Shown here in pieces: positions 42,206-50,893 of a stretch of 64,000 bases of DNA. Position 1 is the stretch's first letter. Each line of letters starts with the position of its first letter. The position numbers and the translations under genes are program-made. Source of the DNA: Rubrivivax albus (GTDB lineage: Bacteria; Pseudomonadota; Gammaproteobacteria; Burkholderiales; Burkholderiaceae_C); contig NZ_SACT01000009.1 of assembly GCF_004016515.1 (NCBI RefSeq), positions 186,001-250,000 on the forward strand, read 5' to 3'. The notes below the pieces were generated by a model, which did no database searches, was not told the DNA's origin, and was given only the letters and a program-made list of their open reading frames with translations.

Positions 42206-42778
42206 ATGAAGCTGCTTGCCCCCGTCCGCACCGCCTTGGCGGCCACCGCCCTGGCTCTTGGTGTCGCTCTGCCGGCATCGGCCGCGTTCTATGTCGACGA
42301 CACCACCGATGCCCCGACCTTCAACCGCGCACTGGTCGACTTCAGCGCGCTGTCCGGGGTCGGTACCGATGTCGCCTACGACGTCTATGCCTTTTCCGTG
42401 GGGGCCGACGGTCTCTACACGGTGCGCAGCTTTGCCGAGGGCCTGCGCGTCGAGGACCCCTGGGACCAGTTCCTGTTCCTCTACGAAGGCAGCTTCGATC
42501 CGTCGGCACCGCTGCTGAACGGGGTCATCGCGAACGACGACTTCAACAGTACCATCGGGCGCAGCGGCTTCGACGTGTCGCTGTCCACGGGCACCGCCTA
42601 CTACCTCGTCACCACCGGCTTCGACAACGACGACGCCGGCCGCTTCCTGAACATCGTGCGCGGCCCGGGCGACATCCTGCCGGTGGTGCCGGAGCCGGAG
42701 ACCTACGCCATGCTGGCGATGGGCCTGTTTGCCGTGTCGCTGGCCGTGCGCCGCCGCACACAGGGCCTGAAGGACTGA
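42206..42778 (+). CDS. PEP-CTERM-sorted exported protein (paralogue of 39145)
   Basis: A 190-residue exported protein with signal peptide (MKLLAPVRTALAATALALGV, cleavage at PASA), the same beta-rich domain as the 39145 gene (TFNRALVDFSALSGVGTDVA; DQFLFLYEGSFDP; YYLVTTGFDNDDAG) and a PEP-CTERM tail (VVPEPETYAMLAMGLFAVSL then AVRRR). The two proteins clearly come from one duplication but differ at many positions. GGAGGACTGCTC precedes the ATG. Confidence 0.93.
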   Translation: MKLLAPVRTALAATALALGVALPASAAFYVDDTTDAPTFNRALVDFSALSGVGTDVAYDVYAFSVGADGLYTVRSFAEGLRVEDPWDQFLFLYEGSFDPSAPLLNGVIANDDFNSTIGRSGFDVSLSTGTAYYLVTTGFDNDDAGRFLNIVRGPGDILPVVPEPETYAMLAMGLFAVSLAVRRRTQGLKD

Positions 42779-42816
42779 GGCCGACACCGCCCGACGACAC
42801 ACCACCCCACGAAAAG

Positions 42817-42842
42817 AAGGCCCGGCATTGCCGGGCCTTTCT
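42817..42842. terminator. Bidirectional rho-independent terminator
   Basis: Stem AAGGCCCGGC/GCCGGGCCTT with loop ATT, followed by TTCT on the plus strand and preceded by GAAAAG, which reads CTTTTC on the minus strand. It separates the PEP-CTERM gene from convergent aceA. Confidence 0.85.
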
Positions 42843-42887
42843 GCTGTCGCGATGGCTGCCAGGCCATAAGGCCTGGCCGGCGCGTCA

Positions 42888-44204
42888 TCAGTGGAACTGC
42901 TCTTCCTCGGTCGAGCCGGTCAGCGCCTTGACGCTGGACGAACCGCCCTGGATCACGGTGGTCACGTCGTCGAAGTAGCCGGCGCCGACCTCCTGCTGGT
43001 GCGACACGAAGGTGTAGCCCAGGTCGCGCGCCTTGAATTCCGGCTCCTGCACCTGCTCCACATAGTGCTTCATGCCTTCGCCGCGGGCGTAGTCGTGCGC
43101 GAACTTGAAGGTGTTGTACCAGTTGAGGTGGATGCCCGCGAGGGTGATGAACTGGTACTTGTAGCCCAGTGCCGAGAGCTCGTCCTGGAAGGCGGCGATG
43201 GTCTTGTCGTCCAGGTTCTTCTTCCAGTTGAAGCTGGGCGAGCAGTTGTAGCTCAGCAGCTTGCCCGGGTGGGCGGCGTGCACGGCCTGCGCGAACTCGC
43301 GGGCGAAGCCCAGGTCCGGCGTGCCGGTCTCGCACCACACCAGGTCGGCGTAGGCGGCGTAGGCCACGCCGCGGCTGATGGCCTGCTCCAGGCCGTTCTT
43401 CACGCGGTAGAAGCCTTCCTGCGTGCGCTCGCCGGTCAGGAAAGGCTTGTCGTTGGCGTCGTGGTCGCTGGTGATCAGGTTGGCCGCCTCGGCGTCGGTG
43501 CGCGCCAGCACGATGGTGGGCACGCCCATCACGTCGGCCGCGAAGCGGGCGGCGATCAGCTTCTCGCAGGCTTCCTGCGTCGGCACCAGCACCTTGCCGC
43601 CCATGTGGCCGCACTTCTTGACCGCGGCGAGCTGGTCTTCGAAGTGCACGCCGGCAGCGCCGCTGGCGATCATGTTCTTCATCAGCTCGAAGGCGTTAAG
43701 CACGCCGCCGAAGCCGGCTTCGGCGTCGGCCACGATGGGCAGGAAGTAGTCGACGTAGTCCTTGCTGCCCGGCTCGATGCCACGGCTCCACTGGATTTCG
43801 TCGGCGCGCTTGAAGGTGTTGTTGATGCGGCGGACCATGGTCGGCACCGAGTCGTACGCGTACAGCGACTGGTCGGGGTACATGGTCTCGCTGGTGTTGC
43901 CGTCGGCGGCCACCTGCCAGCCCGACAGGTACACGGCCTCGAGGCCAGCCTTGGCCTGCTGCATGGCCTGGCCGGCGGTGATGGCACCAAAGGCGTTGAC
44001 ATAGCCCTTGGCCGCGCCGCCGTTGACCAGCGACCACAGCTTCTCGGCGCCGCGCTTGGCCAGCGTGTGCTCGATGTTCACCGAGCCGCGCAGGCGGACC
44101 ACGTCCTCGGCGGAATAGCCGCGCTTGACGCCCTTCCAGCGCGGGTTCTCGGCCCAGTCCTTCTCGAGGGCGGCGATCTGTTGTTGGCGGGTGGCTTGCG
44201 TCAT
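42888..44204 (-). CDS. aceA: Isocitrate lyase
   Basis: Glyoxylate-cycle enzyme that splits isocitrate into glyoxylate and succinate. 438 residues from ATG 44204, preceded by CCAGGAGCTGTTTCC. Active-site signature KKCGHMGGK with the catalytic cysteine, substrate-binding SGWQVAADGN and Mg2+-binding VADAEAGFGG are intact. It allows growth on acetate, fatty acids or PHA-derived C2 units, which fits the PHA synthase in this window. Malate synthase is not in the window. Confidence 0.97.
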   Translation of the reverse strand: MTQATRQQQIAALEKDWAENPRWKGVKRGYSAEDVVRLRGSVNIEHTLAKRGAEKLWSLVNGGAAKGYVNAFGAITAGQAMQQAKAGLEAVYLSGWQVAADGNTSETMYPDQSLYAYDSVPTMVRRINNTFKRADEIQWSRGIEPGSKDYVDYFLPIVADAEAGFGGVLNAFELMKNMIASGAAGVHFEDQLAAVKKCGHMGGKVLVPTQEACEKLIAARFAADVMGVPTIVLARTDAEAANLITSDHDANDKPFLTGERTQEGFYRVKNGLEQAISRGVAYAAYADLVWCETGTPDLGFAREFAQAVHAAHPGKLLSYNCSPSFNWKKNLDDKTIAAFQDELSALGYKYQFITLAGIHLNWYNTFKFAHDYARGEGMKHYVEQVQEPEFKARDLGYTFVSHQQEVGAGYFDDVTTVIQGGSSSVKALTGSTEEEQFH

Positions 44205-44288
44205 GGAAACAGCTCCTGGGAGGTTGCGGAAAAGCTCGAAAGCAGGCCTCAAGGCTATCCGGTCCATGCTGCAGTGCGCAATACTTAT

Positions 44289-44302
44289 GTCTTATATAAG
44301 AC
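44289..44302. promoter_or_regulatory. Perfect palindrome upstream of aceA
   Basis: GTCTTATATAAGAC, a perfect 14-bp palindrome in an AT-rich island (44275-44345), 85 bp upstream of the aceA start. It is likely a regulator site or overlaps the promoter. In the 303-bp gap 44205-44507 the aceA leader lies to the left of it. To the right only a weak inverted repeat (GGTCC/GGACC, 44454-44468) was noticed. Confidence 0.55.
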
Positions 44303-44507
44303 AAAAGATGCAAGTTATAAAAATCAACAACTTAGACCTTGCATCTCATGATGCGGAACGGTGGTCAATCTGTTGAAACGCCGTGCTGCGACGCAACAGC
44401 GTCGAATCCCGCGATATGAAATGAAAGTGTCATCCGTGAAATGGCGGGCGCCCGGTCCGGCCCGGACCGTCCTGTGTCCAGCCGGCCGGTCGCAGCGCTG
44501 AATCCGG

Positions 44508-45851
44508 TCAGATCAACGCGCCCAGGAACGCGTCGAAGTGCGCGCAGACGGCCGCCAGGTCGTTGTCCGTGGCCATCGGCGGCACCAGCAGCATGTCGTG
44601 GAAGGGCGTGACGAGCACGCCGCGGTTGAGCCACCACAGGTGCAGCGCCGCTTCCACATCGCCCGCCATGGCGCCGCGGGCCTCGGCGGCATCGCGCGGC
44701 GCGGTGGGCCGGAACTGCAGTTCCATCCGCGCGCCCAGCCGGGTCACGGTCCAGGGCAGCCTGCGCCCGGTGATGGCGGCCTGCAGCCCGGCCTGCAGGC
44801 GCTCGGCACCACGGGCCATGGCCTGGGCTGCCGCCGGCGTGTTGACCTCCGCGAGCGTCGCCTTCAGGGCCGCCAGCGCCAGCAGGTTGGCCGACAGCGT
44901 GGTGCCAATGCCCGAGTGCCCCTCCGGCGCCGCGCCCTTGGCCGCCTGCATGCGGTCGGCCAGTTCGTCGGAGAAGCCATAGACGGCGCAGGGCATGCCG
45001 CCGGCCACCGCCTTGCCCACCACCAGCAGGTCCGGCACCACGCCATGCAACCGTGCCCAGCCGCCATGCCCGGTGCTCACCGTGTGCGTCTCGTCCAGCA
45101 GCAGCAGGCTGCCGTGGCGGCGGCAGGCCGCCTGCACGCCTTCGATGAAACCGGGCAGCGGCGGCACCAGGCCGCAGTTGGTCAGCGCCGGTTCGGTGAG
45201 CACGGCCGCCACGTCACCGCTGGCCAACGCCCGTTCCACCGCCGCGAGGTCGTTGAAGGGCACCACCACCGTTCCCAGTGCCAGGTCGTGCACCTGCCCC
45301 AGCAGGCTGACCCGGGTGACGGTGCGGCCGTCACGCAGGTCCACCAAGGTGTCGTCCACCGTGCCGTGGTAGCAGCCGTCGAACACGAGCAGCCTGGGCC
45401 GGCCGGTGACGGCACGCGCCCAGCGGATCGCGAAGCGATTGGCGTCGCTGGCCGACAGCGCCAGCTGCCAGCGCGGCAGGCCGAAGGTGCCGGCCAGCAA
45501 GGCACCGACGTCCGTCAGCAGTTCGCCGGGCAGCATGGTCGTCAGGCCGGCGGCGGCCTGTGTAGCCAGCGCACGGGCCACGGCCGGCGGCGAGTGCCCG
45601 AACATGGCACCGGTATCGCCCAGGCAGAAGTCCGCGTGGCGATGCCCGTCGGCGCATCAGAGCTCGGCGCCCTGGGCCCGGGACACGAACAGCGGGTGCG
45701 GCAGCGGCCAGTCGCGCATCCAGTGCGTCGGCAGGCCGTACAGCCAGTGCGGTTGGGCCGCGGCGGCCAACGCCGCACTGCGCGGGTGGGTCTCGCGGTA
45801 GCGCTCGGCCTCGGCACGCTGAAGCTGCGTCAGCAGGTCGGCTCTAATCAT
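44508..45851 (-). pseudogene. Class-III (glutamate-1-semialdehyde type) aminotransferase interrupted by an in-frame TGA
   Basis: From ATG 45851 the frame encodes 64 residues ending LFVSRAQGAEL, then TGA (45657-45659), then continues in the same frame ADGHRHADFCLGDTGAMFGH and on to 44508, 447 codons in total. Both parts match one PLP-dependent aminotransferase: substrate segment GDTGAM, the Asp of LLLLDETHT and the PLP lysine in VVGKAVAGGMPC. The codon hit is probably a former TGG, since the surrounding sequence is unbroken. The second part alone (from ATG 45605) lacks the N-terminal active-site arm. Best read as a recent nonsense mutation or sequence error; readthrough is possible but unsupported. 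Substrate unknown. Confidence 0.75.
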
Positions 45852-45879
45852 GGGTGAATTCTCGACCAGCACCCACACC

Positions 45880-46815
45880 ATGAGCGACTTCGCGTTCCTG
45901 TCCCAGACCACCTTCCTGCGCGCCGACACCGCGGCTGGCCAGCCGCTGGCCGTGGCCGGCATTGCCTGGGACGGCTCGACCACGAACCGGCCCGGGGCCC
46001 GCATGGCGCCACGCAGCATCCGCGAGGCCAGCCACATGCTCTGCGACGGCACCCACCCCTGGTTCGGTTGTGCGCCGGGCGCTCGGCTCGGCGACGCCGG
46101 CGACCTGGCCCTGCCCAACACGTCGCTGGAACGCATGCGCGCCGCCATGGCCGAGCCGGTGGCGGCGCTGATCCGCCGCCACCACATGGCCTGGCTGGGC
46201 GGCGACCACTCGATCACCCTGCCCTTGCTGCGCGCCTACCGCGCGTGGCTGGGCCGGCCGCTGGCCGTGCTGCACTTCGACGCCCACTGCGACACCTGGA
46301 CCGACCATTTCGGCGAACCCAGCGGCCATGGCACCTGGGTCAGCGAGGCCGTGAGCGAGGGCCTGGTGGACGCGCGCTGCCTGGTGCAGGTGGGCATCCG
46401 CTCGGCGGCCGAAGCCGCGGCCCGAGACTACGTGACCCACGCCGGTGGCCGCGTGTGGACCGCCCGCGACCTGCGCGGCCGCGACGGCAGCGACGCCCTG
46501 CGCCCGGTACTCGACGACCTGCGCGCCCGGCTGGCTGCCGCCGGGCAGCCGCCGCTGTACCTGACACTGGACATCGACTGCCTGGACCCGGCCTTCGCCC
46601 CGGGCACCGGCACGCCGGAGCCGGGCGGGCTGAGCACCAGCCAGGTGCTGACGCTGCTCGAAGATGGTGCCGATCTGCCCTGGGTGGGCATGGACTGCGT
46701 GGAGGTCTCGCCGCCCTACGACCACGCCGAACTCAGCAGCCAGGCCGCGGCCCACTTCGTCTGGACCTACCTCTGCGGTCGGGTGAAGGCCATGGACCCG
46801 CGATCCGGCGGCTGA
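45880..46815 (+). CDS. speB: Agmatinase / ureohydrolase family enzyme
   Basis: Hydrolyses agmatine to putrescine and urea using two Mn2+. 311 residues. Metal ligands: GGDHSI, HFDAHCDTW and TLDIDCLDPAFAPGTGTPEP. The C-terminal WVGMDCVEVSPPYDHAELSS fits the agmatinase/guanidinobutyrase branch, which are hard to tell apart. ATG 45880 is favoured; ATG 45850 in the same frame would overlap the divergent aminotransferase start on the other strand. It feeds the putrescine pathway encoded downstream. Confidence 0.88.
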   Translation: MSDFAFLSQTTFLRADTAAGQPLAVAGIAWDGSTTNRPGARMAPRSIREASHMLCDGTHPWFGCAPGARLGDAGDLALPNTSLERMRAAMAEPVAALIRRHHMAWLGGDHSITLPLLRAYRAWLGRPLAVLHFDAHCDTWTDHFGEPSGHGTWVSEAVSEGLVDARCLVQVGIRSAAEAAARDYVTHAGGRVWTARDLRGRDGSDALRPVLDDLRARLAAAGQPPLYLTLDIDCLDPAFAPGTGTPEPGGLSTSQVLTLLEDGADLPWVGMDCVEVSPPYDHAELSSQAAAHFVWTYLCGRVKAMDPRSGG

Positions 46816-46840
46816 AACGGCCCAAGGATCGGCCGCGGCC

Positions 46841-46854
46841 TTGACAAGCCTCAA
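46841..46854. promoter_or_regulatory. FNR/DNR-like box upstream of the hemerythrin gene
   Basis: TTGACAAGCCTCAA matches TTGAT-N4-ATCAA at the eight outer bases, and the flanks extend the symmetry (CCTTGA/TCAAGG). Its centre is about 41 bp before a position just upstream of the ribosome binding site. It could bind an FNR/CRP-family oxygen or NO sensor. Confidence 0.45.
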
Positions 46855-46905
46855 GGACCTGCCTGGTCACGGCCGCCAAGATCGGCTGCAACAGGAGGTG
46901 TTGCC

Positions 46906-47469
46906 ATGTCTGCCGATGCTGCCGTTTCGTCCGTCCCCACCACCGCACGGGCCGCCCGACCGACCCGCCCCGAACGGGTGCATGTGCCGGCGCCCGAGGG
47001 CTTCGAGGCCCTGGACCGCACCCACCGCGAGGTTCAGGCCATGCTGGGGCGCTTCTCCGCATTGTTGGACCACGTCGACGACAACGGCCCCGACGAGGAG
47101 GCCCGCCGCATGGCGGCCGAGATCCGTGCCTTCTTCGACGGTCATGCCCGCCAGCATCACGCCGACGAGGAGCGCCTGGTGTTCCCGTCGCTGCTGAACA
47201 GCGGGAACGCCGACCTGGTGCACCACGTCAAGCGCCTGCAGCAGGACCACGGCTGGCTGGAGGAGGACTGGCTGGAACTGGCGCCGCAGATCGAGGCCAT
47301 CGAGCGCGGCTACAACTGGTACGACCTGCCCATGCTGCGCCACGCGCTGCCAGTGTTCGCCGCGTTGTACGACGAGCACATCGTGCTCGAGGAAACCGTG
47401 GTCTACCCCGCCGCCAAGGGCCACCAGCAGGCCCTGGCCGCAGGGGTTTCGGCCCGTACCGGCAGTTGA
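46906..47469 (+). CDS. Hemerythrin HHE-domain protein
   Basis: A 187-residue cytosolic protein with one hemerythrin domain. Di-iron ligands are seen in LDRTHREVQAM, FFDGHARQHHADEERLVFPS and YDEHIVLEETVVYPAA. A strong ribosome binding site (ACAGGAGG) precedes the ATG. Such proteins bind O2 or NO or take part in iron/oxidative-stress responses; the FNR-like box upstream supports regulation by oxygen or NO. The N-terminal 30 residues are low-complexity. Confidence 0.92.
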   Translation: MSADAAVSSVPTTARAARPTRPERVHVPAPEGFEALDRTHREVQAMLGRFSALLDHVDDNGPDEEARRMAAEIRAFFDGHARQHHADEERLVFPSLLNSGNADLVHHVKRLQQDHGWLEEDWLELAPQIEAIERGYNWYDLPMLRHALPVFAALYDEHIVLEETVVYPAAKGHQQALAAGVSARTGS

Positions 47470-47505
47470 CGACCGGGGGCAACCCCGTGGGCGGTCGGCG
47501 GTCGG

Positions 47506-48000
47506 TCAGCCTTCCAGGTCGTCCAGTGGCAGTGCCGTCGTCTGCTTGACCGTGCGCAGCACCAGCATCGAGTTGGAGCGCACCACGCCCGGCAGGCGCG
47601 GCAGCACCTCGGCGTGGAAGCGCTCCAGGTCAGCCGCGTCCCGGTACATGAAGCGCACCAGGTAGTCGTTCGTGCCGGCCACGTAGAAGCAGTCCAGGAT
47701 CGCCGGCTGGTCGCGCACGGCCTGCTCGAAGGCCTCGAGCCGCCTGGGCTGGGTGCTTTCCAGGTTGATGATGGTGTAGCTGGTGCCATGCCGGCCCAGG
47801 CTGCGCGGGTTCAGCAGCGCCACGTAGCGGGCGATGACGCCGGCCTCCTCCAGCGCCTTCACGCGCCTCAGGCAGGCCGACGGCGACAGGTGCACGCGCT
47901 GCGCGAGTTCCACGTTCGACAACCGGCCTTCGGCCTGCAGCAGGTTCAGGATCTCGACGTCGATCGCATCGAGTTGCGTGAGGGGTGTTGCCGAGGGCAC
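47506..48000 (-). CDS. Lrp/AsnC-family regulator
   Basis: A 164-residue feast/famine regulator. N-terminal helix-turn-helix (LDAIDVEILNLLQAEGRLSN; VELAQRVHLSPSACLRRVKA) and C-terminal RAM ligand-binding domain (ILDCFYVAGTNDYLVRFMYR). The start is probably GTG 48000, giving a normal Lrp N-terminus. Divergent from the aminotransferase at 48148 with 147 bp between; it probably controls that gene and possibly the polyamine series. Confidence 0.93.
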   Translation of the reverse strand: MPSATPLTQLDAIDVEILNLLQAEGRLSNVELAQRVHLSPSACLRRVKALEEAGVIARYVALLNPRSLGRHGTSYTIINLESTQPRRLEAFEQAVRDQPAILDCFYVAGTNDYLVRFMYRDAADLERFHAEVLPRLPGVVRSNSMLVLRTVKQTTALPLDDLEG

Positions 48001-48147
48001 GAAGTGGCGCGAAGGCGGCTGGTGATCGCAGGATTGTGCGCCAGTACGGGCAAGCCCACCCTCCGGACGCACGCACATTGCGCAGCCGCCAGCATAGACT
48101 GCGAAGGCTTCGCCATGCCTTGGCGTGCGACTGCTCGAGGAGCCCTC

Positions 48148-49515
48148 ATGAACAAGCCCCAAGACCTCCCCCTGGCCGCTGCTGCGGCTGCTGCGGCGAC
48201 CACCGGCGGCGATGCCGCCCTCGACGCGTTCTGGATGCCGTTCACGGCGAACCGGCAGTTCAAGAAATCGCCACGCCTGCTGGCCAAGGCCTCGGGCATG
48301 CACTACTGGGACGCCGACGGCCGCGAGATCCTCGACGGCTGCGCGGGGCTGTGGTGCGTCAACGCCGGCCACACCCGGCCGAAAATCGTCGCCGCCATCC
48401 AGGCCCAGGCGGCCGAACTGGACTTTGCGCCGACCTTTCAGATGGGCCACCCGCTGGCCTTCGAACTGGCCGGCCAGATCACCAGGATCGCACCGGCGGG
48501 CATGGGCAAGGTCTTCTTCACCAACTCCGGCTCGGAATCGGTGGAGACGGCGCTGAAGATGGCCCTGGCCTACCACCGCGTGCGCGGCGAGGGCCAGCGC
48601 ACCCGGCTCATCGGCCGCGAGCGCGGCTACCACGGCGTGAACTTCGGCGGCATCTCGGTGGGCGGCATCGTTGCCAACCGCAAGATGTTCGGCGCCATGC
48701 TGGCCGGCGTGGACCACATCCGCCACACCCACGACCCTGCGCGCAATGCCTTCTCGGTGGGCCAGCCGGCCCACGGCGCAGACTTTGCCGACGACCTCGA
48801 GCGCCTGTGCGCGCTGCACGACCCGAGCACCATCGCGGCGGTCATCGTCGAGCCCATTGCCGGCTCCACCGGCGTGCTGATCCCGCCGCAGGGCTATCTT
48901 CAGCGCCTGCGCGAGATCTGCGACCGTCACGGCATCCTGCTGATCTTCGACGAGGTCATCACCGGCTTCGGCCGCACGGGCCAACCGTTCGCGGCCCAGA
49001 CCTTCGGCGTCACGCCCGACCTGATGACGGTCGCCAAGGGGCTGACCAACGGCGCGGTGCCGATGGGCGCGGTGATCGCGAAGGACATGATCCACGACGC
49101 CTTCATGGATGGTCCGGAGCACCTGATCGAGTTCTTCCACGGCTACACCTACAGCGCCCACCCGCTGGCCTGCGCCGCCGGCCTGGCCACGCTGCAGACC
49201 TATGCCGAAGAAGGCCTGCTCACGCGCGCGCAGCAGTTGCAGGGGCAGCTCGCCGAGCGGCTGCACGCCCTGCGTGACGCGCCCAACGTGATCGACGTGC
49301 GCAATTACGGCCTGGTCGGCGGCGTGGAACTGGCACCGCGCCCCGGCGAGCCGGGCAAGCGCGGCTTCGAGGTGTTCCTGGACTGCTATGCGAATGGCGT
49401 GCTGATCCGCACCACCGGGGACACGATCGCGATGTCGCCGCCGCTGATCATCGAGCCGGCGCAGATCGACCAGATCGTCGACACCGTGCGCGCAGCGCTC
49501 GGCCGCGTGGCCTGA
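48148..49515 (+). CDS. Omega-aminotransferase (beta-alanine/omega-amino acid--pyruvate type)
   Basis: A 455-residue PLP class-III aminotransferase. Markers: FWMPFTANRQFKKSPRLLA, FFTNSGSESVETALKMAL, the Asp in LLIFDEVITGFGRTG and the PLP lysine in TVAKGLTNGAVPMG. The FWMPFTANRQFK opening is typical of the beta-alanine:pyruvate branch (BauA), which acts on omega-amino acids and amines formed in polyamine breakdown. GAGGAG precedes the ATG. First of the co-directional polyamine genes. Confidence 0.9.
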   Translation: MNKPQDLPLAAAAAAAATTGGDAALDAFWMPFTANRQFKKSPRLLAKASGMHYWDADGREILDGCAGLWCVNAGHTRPKIVAAIQAQAAELDFAPTFQMGHPLAFELAGQITRIAPAGMGKVFFTNSGSESVETALKMALAYHRVRGEGQRTRLIGRERGYHGVNFGGISVGGIVANRKMFGAMLAGVDHIRHTHDPARNAFSVGQPAHGADFADDLERLCALHDPSTIAAVIVEPIAGSTGVLIPPQGYLQRLREICDRHGILLIFDEVITGFGRTGQPFAAQTFGVTPDLMTVAKGLTNGAVPMGAVIAKDMIHDAFMDGPEHLIEFFHGYTYSAHPLACAAGLATLQTYAEEGLLTRAQQLQGQLAERLHALRDAPNVIDVRNYGLVGGVELAPRPGEPGKRGFEVFLDCYANGVLIRTTGDTIAMSPPLIIEPAQIDQIVDTVRAALGRVA

Positions 49516-49564
49516 ACCCGCCGACGCCGATTCCTACGGGCCAGACAAGGACACTGCCTATCGT

Positions 49565-50881
49565 ATGCCGTGGCTGGACACCGACCGTGCGCTGACGCGG
49601 AACTCCTACTACGCCGCCACCGCGGCGCGCGGAGCCGCCCACCCGCCACTGTCGGGGTCCGCCACCTGCGACGTGGCGGTGGTCGGCGGTGGCCTGGCGG
49701 GGCTCAGCGCCGCGCTGGACCTGAAGGCGCGAGGATTCGACGTCGCCCTGCTCGAGGCGCGCGAGATCGGTTTCGGCGCCAGCGGCCGCAACGGCGGCCA
49801 GGCCATCCACGGCCTGGCCTGCGATCAGGACGTGATCGAGGCCCAGCTCGGGCTGGACGAGGCGCGCCGCGTCTGGGCCATGTCCATCGAGGCGCTGGAC
49901 CTGCTGCGCGCGCGCATCAGCGATCATCGCATCGCCTGCGACTGGCGCGACGGCTACCTGGGCCTGGCCACCAGCGCACGCAAGGGTCGCGCGCTGGCCG
50001 GCTGGGCCGACCGCATCGAAGCGGTGTATGGGTACCCGCTGACCCGCATCACGCCGGCCGAGGTGCCGGACTGGATCGCCAGCGAGCGCTTCCACAGCGG
50101 CGTGCACGACCCGCAGTCGGGCCATCTGCACCCGCTGAAGTACACCTACGGCCTGGCCGAGGCGGCGCAGCGTGCAGGCGTACGCCTGCACGAAGGGACA
50201 CCGGTGCTCGGGCTGCAGACCCATCGCGACGGCGCCGTGCTGCGCACGCCGCAGGGTGATTTGCAGGCCCGGCAGGTGCTGCTGGCCGGCAACGTCTACC
50301 TGCAGGACATCGCCCCCGGCCTCGCGCCGGAGCTCGGGCCGCGCATCATGCCGGTCGGCACGTACATTGCGTGTTCAGAACCGCTGGGCGAGGCCCGCGC
50401 CACCGCACTGGTGCCCAGCCGCTCCGCCGTCTGCGACACCGACTTCGTGCTCGACTACTTCCGCACCACCGCCGACCACCGCGTGCTCTACGGCGGCCGC
50501 GTCAGCTACAGCACCATGACGCCGGCCGACCTGCCCGAGAGCATGCGCCAGCGCATGCTGACCACCTTCCCGCAGCTGGCCGGCGTGAAGGTGGACTACG
50601 CCTGGGGCGGCTTCGTCGACATCACGATGAACCGGGCGCCGGACTTCGGCCGGCTGGCCGCAGCGCCGCAGGTCTACTACCTGCAGGGCTTCTCCGGCCA
50701 CGGGCTGGCGCTCACCGGCCTGGCTGGGCGTCTGGTGTCCGAGGCCATGGCCGGCGACGCGGGCCGCTTCGATCTCCTCGGCCGCTTGAAGCACCGCCCG
50801 TTCCCGGGCGGGCGGGCCCTGCGCACGCCGGCCCTGGTGCTGGGCATGGCCTGGTACCGTCTGCGCGACCTGATCGGCTGA
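49565..50881 (+). CDS. puuB: FAD-dependent gamma-glutamylputrescine oxidase type enzyme
   Basis: A 438-residue DAO-fold flavoprotein. FAD-binding motif CDVAVVGGGLAGLSAALDLK and the following FGASGRNGGQAIHGLACDQD fit PuuB/OrdL. In the Puu route it oxidises gamma-glutamylputrescine to the aldehyde. The neighbouring puuD, puuA and puuC support the role. It is followed by puuD after 12 bp. Confidence 0.9.
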   Translation: MPWLDTDRALTRNSYYAATAARGAAHPPLSGSATCDVAVVGGGLAGLSAALDLKARGFDVALLEAREIGFGASGRNGGQAIHGLACDQDVIEAQLGLDEARRVWAMSIEALDLLRARISDHRIACDWRDGYLGLATSARKGRALAGWADRIEAVYGYPLTRITPAEVPDWIASERFHSGVHDPQSGHLHPLKYTYGLAEAAQRAGVRLHEGTPVLGLQTHRDGAVLRTPQGDLQARQVLLAGNVYLQDIAPGLAPELGPRIMPVGTYIACSEPLGEARATALVPSRSAVCDTDFVLDYFRTTADHRVLYGGRVSYSTMTPADLPESMRQRMLTTFPQLAGVKVDYAWGGFVDITMNRAPDFGRLAAAPQVYYLQGFSGHGLALTGLAGRLVSEAMAGDAGRFDLLGRLKHRPFPGGRALRTPALVLGMAWYRLRDLIG

Positions 50882-50893
50882 CACCGCCCGAGC

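Noticed and set aside
44454..44468. GGTCCGG-C-CCGGACC as a terminator of the aminotransferase
   Set aside because: Full pairing would leave a one-base loop and there is no U-tract. It also lies in GC-rich DNA where such repeats occur by chance.
45640..45662. Selenocysteine insertion at the TGA of the aminotransferase
   Set aside because: The stem begins within the TGA itself rather than at the usual distance, the family has no known selenocysteine, and a TGG-to-TGA change explains the sequence better.
48001..48147. A sigma-70 promoter and Lrp site between the Lrp gene and the omega-aminotransferase gene
   Set aside because: A divergent promoter is expected here, but the -35/-10 candidates (TTGCGC, TAGACT) are not at proper spacing and no clear Lrp box was found.
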